From: an uncultured Alteromonadaceae bacterium
Lineage (GTDB): Bacteria > Pseudomonadota > Gammaproteobacteria > Enterobacterales > Alteromonadaceae
DNA: 64,000 bases
Direction of reading: 5' to 3'
Assembly (NCBI GenBank): GCA_947494925.1
Contig: CANLWS010000010.1
Span: forward strand, 62,001-126,000
Below, in pieces: positions 26,895 through 36,504 of the stretch. Under the pieces are notes generated by a model. The model saw nothing but the letters and a program-made list of their open reading frames with translations, did not search any database and was not told the origin of the DNA. Both the position numbers and the translations under genes were made by a program. Positions within the stretch are counted from its first letter, which is position 1, and the number at the start of each line of letters is the position of its first letter.

Positions 26895-28155
26895 GCCGCT
26901 TACCGCCAATCTGGACATCAACAATCCACAAAACCTGACAGCTTATCAGTCAACCGGTGGCTATAAAGGATTTCAGAATGCGTTAAAGATCTCGCCCAGC
27001 GACGTACAGCAACAGGTCAAAGATGCTGAACTTAAGGGGCGTGGTGGTGCAGGGTTTAACACAGGAATGAAATGGAGCTTTGTCCCCATGGGCGAGGACG
27101 CACCAAAACACAAATACCTTATTTGCAATGCTGATGAAATGGAACCGGGCACCTTTAAAGACAGGATGTTGATGGAAGGTTCTCCGCATTTACTGGTAGA
27201 AGGCATGATGATTGCGGCCTATGCCATAGGTGCAGACGTAGCCTATATCTTTTTGCGTGGAGAATACAAACTCTGCGCTCAACGCCTGCAAGCAGCTATT
27301 GACCAGGCCAAAGAAGCTGGTTTACTGGGTGACAATATTCAAGGCACAGGTTATTCGCTGAAACTCTATTTGCATACCAGTGCAGGACGTTATATTTGCG
27401 GCGAAGAAACGGCCCTGATTAATGCTCTGGAGGGCAAACGCGCCAACCCCAGAGCCAAGCCCCCCTTTCCTCAGGTTGTCGGTCTATTCGGACAACCCAC
27501 TATTGTGAACAATTGCGAAACCTTATGTAATCTGCCGGGCATTCTCAGGCAAGGCGTAGCTTGGTACAAAGGATTGTCAGAAAGCGTCGACACAGGCAGC
27601 AAAATATACGGCATTAGTGGTCGGGTTAAAAAAGCTGGCTTATGGGAACTCCCCATGGGAGTAACTGCGCGACAAATCCTCGATTTAGCGGGAGGTATGC
27701 AAGACGGGCTAACTTTACGAGGCTGGTTGCCGGGCGGTGCGTCCACTGATTTTCTGATGCCAGAACATCTGGATATCCCGATGGAGTATGACGCCATAGG
27801 CAAGGCAGGTAGTCGCTTGGGTACAGGCGGAATTATCGCATTGGATGATCAGCACTGTCCCGTGGGTATGATCCTCAACCTGCTCAAATTCTTTGCTCAG
27901 GAGTCCTGCGGATGGTGCACACCTTGTCGTGATGGCTTGCCCTGGGCAGTGGAAATATTAACACGTATTGAAATGGGCCAGGGATCACAGGACGACATTG
28001 ATACGTTGCAGAAACTCTGCGGTTTCATGTGGATAGGCAAGACATTTTGTGCTTTGGCGCCAGGCGCTGTTGAGCCGCTCAGAAGCGGCATGAAGTATTT
28101 TGCCGACGACTTTCAACAACATATTGATCACAAGGGGTGTCCACACCAACACTGA
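26887..28155 (+). CDS. nuoF: NADH-quinone oxidoreductase subunit F
   Basis: This is the NADH- and FMN-binding subunit of complex I with [4Fe-4S] cluster N3. I set the start at ATG 26887 ([10 protein letters not shown], 422 residues); it follows GTGGGGGAAGCA. The glycine-rich loops GRGGAGFNTGMKW and ICNADEMEPGTFKDR bind NADH and FMN, and GEETALINALEGKR follows. The cluster ligands are SCGWCTPCRDG and the later Cys in GKTFCALAPGAVEP. Confidence 0.98.
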   Translation: MDKPLTANLDINNPQNLTAYQSTGGYKGFQNALKISPSDVQQQVKDAELKGRGGAGFNTGMKWSFVPMGEDAPKHKYLICNADEMEPGTFKDRMLMEGSPHLLVEGMMIAAYAIGADVAYIFLRGEYKLCAQRLQAAIDQAKEAGLLGDNIQGTGYSLKLYLHTSAGRYICGEETALINALEGKRANPRAKPPFPQVVGLFGQPTIVNNCETLCNLPGILRQGVAWYKGLSESVDTGSKIYGISGRVKKAGLWELPMGVTARQILDLAGGMQDGLTLRGWLPGGASTDFLMPEHLDIPMEYDAIGKAGSRLGTGGIIALDDQHCPVGMILNLLKFFAQESCGWCTPCRDGLPWAVEILTRIEMGQGSQDDIDTLQKLCGFMWIGKTFCALAPGAVEPLRSGMKYFADDFQQHIDHKGCPHQH

Positions 28156-28157
28156 TT

Positions 28158-30929
28158 ATGCTGACTATTTACATTGACGACCATGCTTATCAAGTTGCAC
28201 CGGGCCAGAACCTGTTACAGGCATGCCTGGGTCTGAAAAAGGATTTGCCCTATTTCTGCTGGCATCCGGCGATGGGATCGGTAGGCGCTTGCCGTCAATG
28301 TGCCATGACTCAGTATCAGGATGAGAATGATACCCGTGGTCGTATGATTGTGGCCTGCATGACACCAGTGGCTGAAGGTATGCGGGTCAGCATGGATCAA
28401 CCCGCAGAAACCGAATTTCGTGATCAGGTTATCAGCGCCTTAATGACTCATCATCCCCATGATTGCCCCGTCTGTGCCGAAGGCGGCGAATGCCACCTTC
28501 AGGATATGACAGTCATGACCGGGCATCACGCACGAAATTACAAAGGCAAGAAAACCACTTTTCAGAATCAGCATTTAGGTCCGTTGATCAAACACGAGAT
28601 GAACCGCTGTATTACTTGCTATCGATGTGTGCGCTTTTATCAGGACTATGCGGGTGGTAGCGATTTGTCGGCGCAAGCTTCCAAGAACCACGTGTATTTT
28701 GGTCGTCAATGCGATGGCACACTGGAAAGTGAATTCGCAGGAAATTTAGTTGAGGTTTGTCCCACTGGTGTATTTACCGACAAACCCTTTGGCGATCACT
28801 ATAGTCGCAAGTGGGATCTACAAACAGCACCTTCAGTGTGTCAGCACTGTTCAGTTGGCTGCAACATCAGCTTATCGGAACGATACGGTTCAGTGCGTCG
28901 CGTTACCAATAGAGTTAACGATCATTTAAATGGCTATTTTTTATGTGACCGGGGCCGTTATGGATTTGGCTTTGTTAACAGCTCTATGCGCTGTACCGAA
29001 ATTCACAAAGAAGGCGCCAAAGCTGATTGGCTTGATGACCAGGTTCAACACACTTTGAAATCTGTTCACCATTGGGTAGGGATAGGCAGTACTCAGATGA
29101 GCCTTGAAGACAATTTCGCTCTGCAACAATTGGTTGGTGCTGAGAACTTTTGTATCGGGCTGGATGAGAAACAGGAAACCCTGCTTCGAATGCATATGGA
29201 TATTCTGGCCCAATGGCAAATGGCCAGCCTGGCAGAAATGGAACAGGCCGATGCCATAGTTATCTTAGGTGAGGATGTAAACAACAGCGCACCTCGCGCG
29301 GCGTTGGCGATCAAACAGGCGCTGCTGAATAATGCCAAAGCACAGGCCGAGAAATTACGCGTTCCTGCTTGGCAGGATGCAGCAGTCCGACAAATTAAGC
29401 CTCACTATCCTGTTCCTCTTGCCGTGTTTGGATATGGCAGCAATGCCCTGACAAAACAAGCAAGCATGCATCAGATCTGCGATGATAAATCTGCCGCAGA
29501 ACAAGGATTTTTGCTAGCTAACCTGCTGTCCTCCCTGTCGCCAAAACCTAAGGTCAGTAAAATTTCGGACAATGTGCAGCAATTGGCGGAAATACTTAAA
29601 TCAGCCAAGCGCCCATTGATCGTCACTGGCTGGTCTGCCAACAACCCAGCATTGCTGGCTGCCGCAGCCAATATCCGTAAAAGTTTGGATAATTCTGATG
29701 CCATGCTGGCAATTTTCCCGGCGGAAGCAAACATAATTGGTTTGGGAGTATTAATGCAACGGGGGCACTTGCCGGTTTCTGAGTTGCCCGAGATATTGAG
29801 TAAAGGTAAGCGAAATGTCCTGATTCTGGATCATGACAGCCAAAGATTTCAGCAGCAATTAGGCACAATTCGTGGCAAAGCGCATCACATGGTAAGGCTG
29901 AATCAGTTTGACTCAGTTCCCGAAGATGAAATCGAATTACCTGTAGCCTGTTTCAGCGAGGTTAGCGGATCAATGGTCAATTATCAGGGCCGATTGCAAT
30001 CCTATTACCCAGCTAGCAAAACACCAGGGCAAAGCCTCGCTGCCTGGCAATGGTTGGTGAATATTGCCAGATTACGTAACCATCCTTTAGGTGAAGTAGA
30101 TAACCTTGGGGATCTACGAGTTCGAATTGCACAGTGTATTCCACCTTTGCCAAAGGATTGGTTAGAACAATCTGAACAGGGCGCTGTCCCCTTCGCCATG
30201 CAGCCTCCACGTTTTAGTGGCAGGACTGCTATGTTGGCAAATCAGACGGTGCATGAACCCAAACCCTTTGGTGAGGAGAACGCCCCTTATAAACAAAGTA
30301 TGGAAGGTCAGCTGAGCGGCCAGTCAGACAATCAGCCTATTGCGTTTAGTTGGTCACCAGGCTGGAACTCAAACCAGTCAAACCATAAATTCAGAGACGA
30401 ATATCGAACCCAAGAACTAAGCTCGCAATCTGCGCAACTGTTAATCGAACCCGGGTCCCAAAAGTGCTGGTTTAAATGGCAACCTGAATGGTCGAAGAAA
30501 ATCGATCCTACTTACAAAATTTTAGCAATGAATAAGGTGTTTGGCTCCGACAGTCTGAGTCTCCACGCTATACCAATTCAGCAATTGGTTGCTCCAGCAA
30601 GCCTGTCCGTCAATGCAAAACTCGCCGCTAAATTGGGTCTGGAAGCAGGTCAGTGGGTGCAGTGCGATGACGACAGTATTCCTCTTCAGGTTGTAATCGA
30701 AAACACTGTGCCGGATACAACTATGCTGGTTTATTCAGCGGCTAATCAACCCTTCCTGCTGACCGGTTGTGATCAGGTAACCCCTCTCGCAGACGACAAA
30801 GTTGAACAATATCTGGCACTACTTGAGCAACAAAAAGCGGTCGTTCAAGAAAAACAGGATGCTCAAAAACAGCGACTACTGAAGCGTGACGAACGGATCC
30901 CCATCAGATTTATTGAGGGAGTATCCTGA
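28158..30929 (+). CDS. nuoG: NADH-quinone oxidoreductase subunit G
   Basis: This is the large iron-sulfur subunit of the NADH module, 923 residues from ATG 28158 (MLTIYIDD); an in-frame GTG at 28137 inside nuoF is less likely. Cluster ligands in order are CWHPAMGSVGACRQC ([2Fe-2S] N1b), HHPHDCPVCAEGGECHLQD (N5, including the His ligand), CITCYRCVRFYQ (N4), and CQHCSVGC plus the later LCDRGRYG Cys (the N7 site found only in some bacteria). A molybdopterin-oxidoreductase-like region follows, with an acidic/Gln-rich C-terminus. It ends by overlapping nuoH by one base. Confidence 0.97.
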   Translation: MLTIYIDDHAYQVAPGQNLLQACLGLKKDLPYFCWHPAMGSVGACRQCAMTQYQDENDTRGRMIVACMTPVAEGMRVSMDQPAETEFRDQVISALMTHHPHDCPVCAEGGECHLQDMTVMTGHHARNYKGKKTTFQNQHLGPLIKHEMNRCITCYRCVRFYQDYAGGSDLSAQASKNHVYFGRQCDGTLESEFAGNLVEVCPTGVFTDKPFGDHYSRKWDLQTAPSVCQHCSVGCNISLSERYGSVRRVTNRVNDHLNGYFLCDRGRYGFGFVNSSMRCTEIHKEGAKADWLDDQVQHTLKSVHHWVGIGSTQMSLEDNFALQQLVGAENFCIGLDEKQETLLRMHMDILAQWQMASLAEMEQADAIVILGEDVNNSAPRAALAIKQALLNNAKAQAEKLRVPAWQDAAVRQIKPHYPVPLAVFGYGSNALTKQASMHQICDDKSAAEQGFLLANLLSSLSPKPKVSKISDNVQQLAEILKSAKRPLIVTGWSANNPALLAAAANIRKSLDNSDAMLAIFPAEANIIGLGVLMQRGHLPVSELPEILSKGKRNVLILDHDSQRFQQQLGTIRGKAHHMVRLNQFDSVPEDEIELPVACFSEVSGSMVNYQGRLQSYYPASKTPGQSLAAWQWLVNIARLRNHPLGEVDNLGDLRVRIAQCIPPLPKDWLEQSEQGAVPFAMQPPRFSGRTAMLANQTVHEPKPFGEENAPYKQSMEGQLSGQSDNQPIAFSWSPGWNSNQSNHKFRDEYRTQELSSQSAQLLIEPGSQKCWFKWQPEWSKKIDPTYKILAMNKVFGSDSLSLHAIPIQQLVAPASLSVNAKLAAKLGLEAGQWVQCDDDSIPLQVVIENTVPDTTMLVYSAANQPFLLTGCDQVTPLADDKVEQYLALLEQQKAVVQEKQDAQKQRLLKRDERIPIRFIEGVS

Positions 30930-31882
30930 TGCCAGAACTACAGTTGATCTTGCTAATTATCGCAATGGTATTGATATTATTACCCACTGCCGCGATGTTG
31001 GTATGGTTTGAGCGTCGCCTTTTGGGGTTCTGGCAAGAACGCTATGGCCCGAATCGGGTTGGCCCTTTCGGTATCCTGCAATCCTTGGCTGACCTGATCA
31101 AAATCCTGTTTAAACATGACTGGATACCGCCTTTTGCCGATAAACCGGTTTTTGTGCTGGCCCCAATGATTGGTGCGCTAGCGGTACTGATGAGTTTTAC
31201 CGTCGTTCCAATGTCCCCTGGCATTGTCATTTCGGATAGCAATATCGGTTTGTTGTTCTTCCTGGCAATGACTTCCATGGCGGTGTATTCGGTGATTTTG
31301 GCAGGTTGGTCGTCGAATAATAAATATGCAGCATTGGGTGGTATGCGTGCCGCTGCGCAAACCATCAGTTATGAAGTCTATATGGGCGTATCACTATTAG
31401 GTGTGGTGATGCTTAGTGGTAGCTTCCGTCTCAGCGATATTGTGTTGGCTCAGCAGGATATGTGGTTTGTGATCCCGCAATTCATTGGATTTGTGATTTT
31501 CATTATCGCTGGTATTGCAGAGAGTCATCGTCTGCCGTTTGATTTACCTGAAGCTGAAACCGAACTGACAGCGGGATTTCATACTGAATATTCCGGTATT
31601 AAGTTTGCGTTGTTTTTCCTCGGCGAATATCTGGGTGTCATGCTGATTTCAATGATGGTCACCACCTTGTTTCTTGGTGGCTGGCTGGGTCCTTGGTTGC
31701 CCCCCATAGTGTGGTTCCTGCTTAAAACTTTTTTATTGATTTGCTTCTTTGTGCTGCTCAGAGCTGCATTACCTCGTCCCCGATTTGACCAATTACTTGA
31801 ATTTGGATGGAAATGGTTACTGCCAATCGCCTTGTTGAATCTGATAGCGACGGCAGCAATTAAACTATGGGGAGGCGCCTGA
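30929..31882 (+). CDS. nuoH: NADH-quinone oxidoreductase subunit H
   Basis: This is the heel subunit of the membrane arm that forms most of the quinone cavity. The 317 residues contain eight transmembrane helices. The motifs [21 protein letters not shown], the acidic loop [25 protein letters not shown] and the [20 protein letters not shown] end are typical. The start overlaps the nuoG stop by one base. Confidence 0.98.
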   Translation: MPELQLILLIIAMVLILLPTAAMLVWFERRLLGFWQERYGPNRVGPFGILQSLADLIKILFKHDWIPPFADKPVFVLAPMIGALAVLMSFTVVPMSPGIVISDSNIGLLFFLAMTSMAVYSVILAGWSSNNKYAALGGMRAAAQTISYEVYMGVSLLGVVMLSGSFRLSDIVLAQQDMWFVIPQFIGFVIFIIAGIAESHRLPFDLPEAETELTAGFHTEYSGIKFALFFLGEYLGVMLISMMVTTLFLGGWLGPWLPPIVWFLLKTFLLICFFVLLRAALPRPRFDQLLEFGWKWLLPIALLNLIATAAIKLWGGA

Positions 31883-31883
31883 T

Positions 31884-32399
31884 ATGTGGAGTCAGTTGCG
31901 TACCCTATGGCTAGTCTTTAAACACATTTTTGTGAAGGCTGACACCAACGAGTATCCCGAAAAGAAACCTTACCTGGCACCTCGCTATCGGGGACGTATC
32001 GTACTGACTCGTGATCCGGATGGGGAAGAACGCTGCGTTGCATGCAATTTATGCGCAGTAGCCTGCCCGGTAGATTGCATCGCATTGCAAAAAACCGAAG
32101 ACGACCATGGACGATGGCGGGCTGAGTTTTTCCGCATTAATTTTTCCCGTTGCATCATGTGTGGTCTATGTGAGGAGGCCTGTCCGACTTATGCTATTCA
32201 GCTGACACCAGACGTGGAAATGGCAGAATACAACAGGTCCAGCATGGTGTATGAGAAGGAACATCTGCTCATAGATGGTCCGGGTAAATATCATGACTAC
32301 AACTTTTACCGTAAGGCCGGGATCAGCATAAAAGGGAAAGACAAAGGGGAAGCGGATAAAGAAAAATCTCCCGTAGACGTCAGGAGTCTACTGCCATGA
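31884..32399 (+). CDS. nuoI: NADH-quinone oxidoreductase subunit I
   Basis: This is a ferredoxin-like subunit of 171 residues with two [4Fe-4S] clusters (N6a and N6b), whose ligands are [15 protein letters not shown] and [15 protein letters not shown]. An amphipathic N-terminal helix faces the membrane. The C-terminus has a Lys/Glu-rich tail ([14 protein letters not shown]). It lies one base after nuoH and overlaps nuoJ by four bases. Confidence 0.98.
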   Translation: MWSQLRTLWLVFKHIFVKADTNEYPEKKPYLAPRYRGRIVLTRDPDGEERCVACNLCAVACPVDCIALQKTEDDHGRWRAEFFRINFSRCIMCGLCEEACPTYAIQLTPDVEMAEYNRSSMVYEKEHLLIDGPGKYHDYNFYRKAGISIKGKDKGEADKEKSPVDVRSLLP

Positions 32400-32914
32400 T
32401 AGCGGAAAGTTTATTTTATCTTAGCGGTGCCATTGCCCTAATCGCCAGCATCATGGTGATCACAAACAAGAATGCAGTGCACGCACTCTTATATCTTGTG
32501 GTCAGCCTGTTAGCCCTTGCCATGTGTTTTTATTTATTAGGCGCCCCCTTTGCTGCCGCCCTACAAATTATTGTTTACGCCGGTGCCATCATGGTGCTGT
32601 TTGTGTTTGCTCTGATGCTTTTTAATATCAACAGTGACGATATCAAGCGTGAAAGCAAATGGTTGCAATGGCAAGGCTGGGTGGGCCCGGCACTCCTGGT
32701 CCTTGTGTTGTTGTTTGAAATTACTTATCTGCTCCAGTTTCATCCCGTATGGAGCGCAGAACCAGTGCAATTAATTGATGCCCGCTCGGTAGGAACGCTT
32801 CTGTTCGGGCCCTATTTACTTGCCGTAGAAATCGCATCCTTTTTGCTCCTGGCGGGGTTGGTTGGCGGATACCATCTGGCCAAAAAAATGCCTGACAAGG
32901 ACAAACAAACATGA
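32396..32914 (+). CDS. nuoJ: NADH-quinone oxidoreductase subunit J
   Basis: This is a membrane subunit of 172 residues with five transmembrane helices. The third contains [18 protein letters not shown], the pi-bulge-prone segment involved in coupling quinone chemistry to proton pumping. The start overlaps the nuoI stop (ATGA). The gene ends eleven bases before nuoK. Confidence 0.97.
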   Translation: MIAESLFYLSGAIALIASIMVITNKNAVHALLYLVVSLLALAMCFYLLGAPFAAALQIIVYAGAIMVLFVFALMLFNINSDDIKRESKWLQWQGWVGPALLVLVLLFEITYLLQFHPVWSAEPVQLIDARSVGTLLFGPYLLAVEIASFLLLAGLVGGYHLAKKMPDKDKQT

Positions 32915-32924
32915 GGTGGCGCAG

Positions 32925-33233
32925 ATGATGTCAGTCCCCATGGAACACGGTATGACGCTGGTTGCCCTATTATGGGCAGTGGGTCTGATTGGCTTACTTG
33001 CCAGGCGTAATACTTTGTTTATGTTGATGTCGATGGAAATTATGCTGAATGCCGCGGCGCTGGCGTTCATTCTGGCGGGAAGTCACTGGCAACAGGCTGA
33101 TGGACAAGTGATTTATATCGTCATCATCACAGTGGCTGCCGCAGAGGTGGGAATTGGACTGGCATTACTGATCAGATTGCGTCAACACATTCAGGATCTC
33201 AATATTGACAACCTCGACCGGTTGAAAGGATAA
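32925..33233 (+). CDS. nuoK: NADH-quinone oxidoreductase subunit K
   Basis: This is an MrpC-like membrane subunit of 102 residues with three transmembrane helices. I chose ATG 32925, which follows GAGGTG at 5-6 bases; the next ATG (32928) is possible. MLMSMEIMLNAAALAFI holds the conserved membrane Glu, and VAAAEVGIGLALLI holds the second. An upstream in-frame ATG (32862) would lie within nuoJ and is unlikely. Confidence 0.97.
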   Translation: MMSVPMEHGMTLVALLWAVGLIGLLARRNTLFMLMSMEIMLNAAALAFILAGSHWQQADGQVIYIVIITVAAAEVGIGLALLIRLRQHIQDLNIDNLDRLKG

Positions 33234-33238
33234 CGAAT

Positions 33239-35056
33239 ATGGACTTTTTGTTTGTTATTCCGCTATTACCCCTGGCATCGTCTTTGTTGATGGTATTGCT
33301 GGCAGGAAAGTTAACCCCGAAATTAGTGGCGCTATTTGGCGTAGGTTCGATGACAATCGCTGCTGGATTAACCCTGTGGGTAGGTATCGACTTTTTCACT
33401 CAAGGCGCTGTTGCTTTCAACCAGATCCTATTTAACTGGCTTCCATTGACTAGCGCACCACTCAATTTCGCACTTTATCTGGATCAGTTATCCATGGTGA
33501 TGCTGGGCGTCGTTGTGGGTGTTGGATGGTTAATTCATTGGTACGCTGCGGCATATATGTATACAGACAAAGACATGCAGCGCTTTTTTGTGTACATGAA
33601 TTTGTTTGTGTTTGCCATGTTGATGCTAATTCTGGGCGACAGTCTGGTGCTTTTATATCTTGGCTGGGAAGGCGTGGGCCTGTGCAGCTTTCTGCTTATC
33701 GGTTTCTGGCAACACCAACCTGAAAATGCAATGGCAGCCAAGAAAGCATTTATCGTCACCCGGGTGGGTGATACAGCTTTGATGCTTGGCTTGTTGATCC
33801 TGTTTTTGCATTTCGACAGTTTAACCATTCAGAATATTCTGTCTTACTCCAATACCGAATTACCTGATGAAATCTGGTGGGCATGCTTACTATTAGTTGG
33901 AGGTGCAGTGGGTAAATCTGCTCAGCTCCCTCTGCAAACCTGGTTACCGGATGCGATGGCAGGCCCAACACCAGTCAGTGCGCTGATCCATGCAGCCACA
34001 ATGGTGACCGCAGGTGTGTACCTGATTGCCAGAATGCATCCCCTGTTTCTGCAATTTGAGCAAATACTGACCATTGTCGCCTGGATTGGTGCCTTGACTC
34101 TGGTATTGGCTGGCTTCGCAGCATTGGGGCAATCGGACATAAAACGGGTGCTGGCATACAGCACCATGAGTCAGATTGGTTACATGTTTCTCGCTTTGGG
34201 TGCAACGGCATTTGATAACGCTATCTTTCATCTGATGACTCACGCTTTTTTCAAGGCCCTACTGTTCCTGACAGCTGGCAGTATCATTTTGAAAATGCAC
34301 CATGAACAAAATATTTTCAAAATGGGTGGTTTGTTCAAGTCGCTCCCGTTAACCTCCAGTTTTTTGTTGATAGGACTGCTGGCTCTGGTGGCAATGCCCG
34401 GAACATCGGGTTTTTTCAGCAAAGAAGCCATTTTGGCTGCTACCTGGCAGGCACAGACGGCAGGCCCTGTATTATGGGGAATGGGCGTACTGGGTGCATT
34501 TCTGACGAGTCTATATAGTTTCAGATTGTTGTTTATTGTCTGTTTTGGCGAGCCACACCATCCGACCGATGATAAAGACTACAGTTTTTCAAGCCAGTTC
34601 GTCGTGCCCTTGCTACCACTTGTTCTACTCGCATTGATAGGTGGGTTTATACATCTTAATTTTTCTCTGGTATTTGGTCCCACCGATCACCCTCACCTGC
34701 CGCTATGGTTAGAATGGCTGCCCGTGGTCATCGCAGCTGCTGGAGCTGCACTTGCATGGATATGGTATTTCCCGAGACCCAGAAGCAGCGAATCCAGCGG
34801 CGGTCTGAATACATTTTTTGAAACCGGATTGGGGTTTGACTGGTTTTATGACCGGGTTTTCGTCAGATTAATTCAGGGGTTTGCCAGCATTAACAAGAAT
34901 GATGTAGTAGACAAATTCTACCTACTTCTGGCCTGGCTGAATTTCCGCATTAACGGCTACGTTGTGCTGACTCAAAACGGCAGACTGCGCTGGTATCTGT
35001 TGGCGACGGTCGCAGGTGGAACCCTTATGCTGGGAGGTCTGCTGTTATGGCGTTGA
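33239..35056 (+). CDS. nuoL: NADH-quinone oxidoreductase subunit L
   Basis: This is the distal antiporter-like proton-pumping subunit of complex I. The 605 residues contain about 16 transmembrane helices and the C-terminal lateral helix region. Motifs include GWEGVGLCSFLLIGFW with the key Glu of TM5, LPLQTWLPDAMAGPTPVSALIHAATMVTAGVYL with Lys and His residues of the channel, and YSTMSQIGYMFLALG. The 3' end overlaps nuoM by ten bases. Confidence 0.98.
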   Translation: MDFLFVIPLLPLASSLLMVLLAGKLTPKLVALFGVGSMTIAAGLTLWVGIDFFTQGAVAFNQILFNWLPLTSAPLNFALYLDQLSMVMLGVVVGVGWLIHWYAAAYMYTDKDMQRFFVYMNLFVFAMLMLILGDSLVLLYLGWEGVGLCSFLLIGFWQHQPENAMAAKKAFIVTRVGDTALMLGLLILFLHFDSLTIQNILSYSNTELPDEIWWACLLLVGGAVGKSAQLPLQTWLPDAMAGPTPVSALIHAATMVTAGVYLIARMHPLFLQFEQILTIVAWIGALTLVLAGFAALGQSDIKRVLAYSTMSQIGYMFLALGATAFDNAIFHLMTHAFFKALLFLTAGSIILKMHHEQNIFKMGGLFKSLPLTSSFLLIGLLALVAMPGTSGFFSKEAILAATWQAQTAGPVLWGMGVLGAFLTSLYSFRLLFIVCFGEPHHPTDDKDYSFSSQFVVPLLPLVLLALIGGFIHLNFSLVFGPTDHPHLPLWLEWLPVVIAAAGAALAWIWYFPRPRSSESSGGLNTFFETGLGFDWFYDRVFVRLIQGFASINKNDVVDKFYLLLAWLNFRINGYVVLTQNGRLRWYLLATVAGGTLMLGGLLLWR

Positions 35057-36504
35057 GCTTTTTGATCTGGCTGCCACTCATAGTCGGTGGCTTGGCCTGG
35101 ATAATGGAACGACAAGTAAAAGGGTCTGGAAACTGGGTCAATCTGTTCGGATTATTCGCAGTACTCATAGTGGTGTTCTATTGCTGGAGCAATGGCATGT
35201 CAGAATTGAGTTGGAATTGGTTTACCCGCTTTAACATTCATTTCGCGCTGCTGTTGGATGGCTTGGCGCTTATTTTGATTGTGCTGACTTTGTTGCTAGC
35301 CATGTTAGCTGTCTTGGTATCCTGGCAGGACATCCAACAAAATGCCGGGTTCTTTCATTTTAACCTGATGTTCAGTGTCGCCGGAATTGTAGGAGTGTTT
35401 CTGGCGGACGATTTGTTTTTATTCTTTTTATTCTGGGAAGTCATGTTGCTCCCAATGACCGCCCTGATACTGGTGTGGGGTCATGAAAACAGACGTTATG
35501 CTGCAATTAAGTTTTTCATCTTCACCCAGGTAAGCAGCCTGCTGATGTTAGTGGCAATTATTGCCCTGGCAATTCTGCACCAACAACAAACCGGAGAGCT
35601 GAGTTTCCGACTCGCCGAATTGCAACAGTTAACCTTGTCTCCTTCGACGGCCTATTGGTTAATGCTGGGTTTCTTTATTGCTTTCGCTGTTAAGCTTCCT
35701 TCTGTGCCGCTGCACACCTGGCTACCCGACGCCCATACGCAAGCACCCACAGCCGGCAGTGTGTTACTAGCAGGTGTGCTTTTAAAAACCGGCGCCTATG
35801 GATTAATTCGCATCGTTTTGCCATTGTTTCCGGCGGCCACTATAGAGTTTGCCCCTGTAGCCGTAACTTTGGGTGCCATCAGTATTCTGTACGGTGCCTT
35901 GATGGCATTCAGTCAGACAGATTTCAAACGCCTGGTGGCCTATTCCAGTATCAGCCATATGGGCTTTGTATTGCTGGCGCTATTTAGCTGGCATGAACTA
36001 GCAATACAAGGCGCAATTCTCACTCTGGTTGCACATGGGATCAGCAGCGCTGCGCTATTTAGCATGGCAGGGATGATCCAACATAGGATCCACAGCCGTG
36101 AACTAGGCAATATGGGCGGAATGTGGAGCAGTGCGCCGAAAATGGCCACGGTCACGCTGGTATTTGTGATGGCCGGAATTGGCATGCCAGGAATGGCCAA
36201 CTTTAACGGTGAACTGTACTCTTTACTGGGCAGTTATCAGGTATTTCCGGTACAGACAAGTTTTGCAGCACTGGGCATAATAGGGTCCGCTATCTATGGA
36301 CTCCACCTGTTCCAAAATGCGTTTCAAGGGCCTGCCAACGCTGAGGTGGCAGATCTTAACCAACGGGAATTAACCTTCACAGTTCTGCTGGTTGTCGGCC
36401 TAGTGTATTTTGGTCTGCAACCCCATATTTTGCTCGATCTTACCAACGCAAATCTGATGGAATTATTGAGCGTAGCGGCAAAAGTGAAAGGAGTCTCACC
36501 GTGA
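35047..36504 (+). CDS. nuoM: NADH-quinone oxidoreductase subunit M
   Basis: This is an antiporter-like proton-pumping subunit of 485 residues with about 14 transmembrane helices. FWEVMLLPMTALILVWG carries the TM5 Glu. KLPSVPLHTWLPDAHTQAPTAGSVLLAGVLLKTGAYG and YSSISHMGFVLLALFS are the diagnostic segments. It overlaps nuoL by ten bases and nuoN by four. Confidence 0.98.
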   Translation: MALSFLIWLPLIVGGLAWIMERQVKGSGNWVNLFGLFAVLIVVFYCWSNGMSELSWNWFTRFNIHFALLLDGLALILIVLTLLLAMLAVLVSWQDIQQNAGFFHFNLMFSVAGIVGVFLADDLFLFFLFWEVMLLPMTALILVWGHENRRYAAIKFFIFTQVSSLLMLVAIIALAILHQQQTGELSFRLAELQQLTLSPSTAYWLMLGFFIAFAVKLPSVPLHTWLPDAHTQAPTAGSVLLAGVLLKTGAYGLIRIVLPLFPAATIEFAPVAVTLGAISILYGALMAFSQTDFKRLVAYSSISHMGFVLLALFSWHELAIQGAILTLVAHGISSAALFSMAGMIQHRIHSRELGNMGGMWSSAPKMATVTLVFVMAGIGMPGMANFNGELYSLLGSYQVFPVQTSFAALGIIGSAIYGLHLFQNAFQGPANAEVADLNQRELTFTVLLVVGLVYFGLQPHILLDLTNANLMELLSVAAKVKGVSP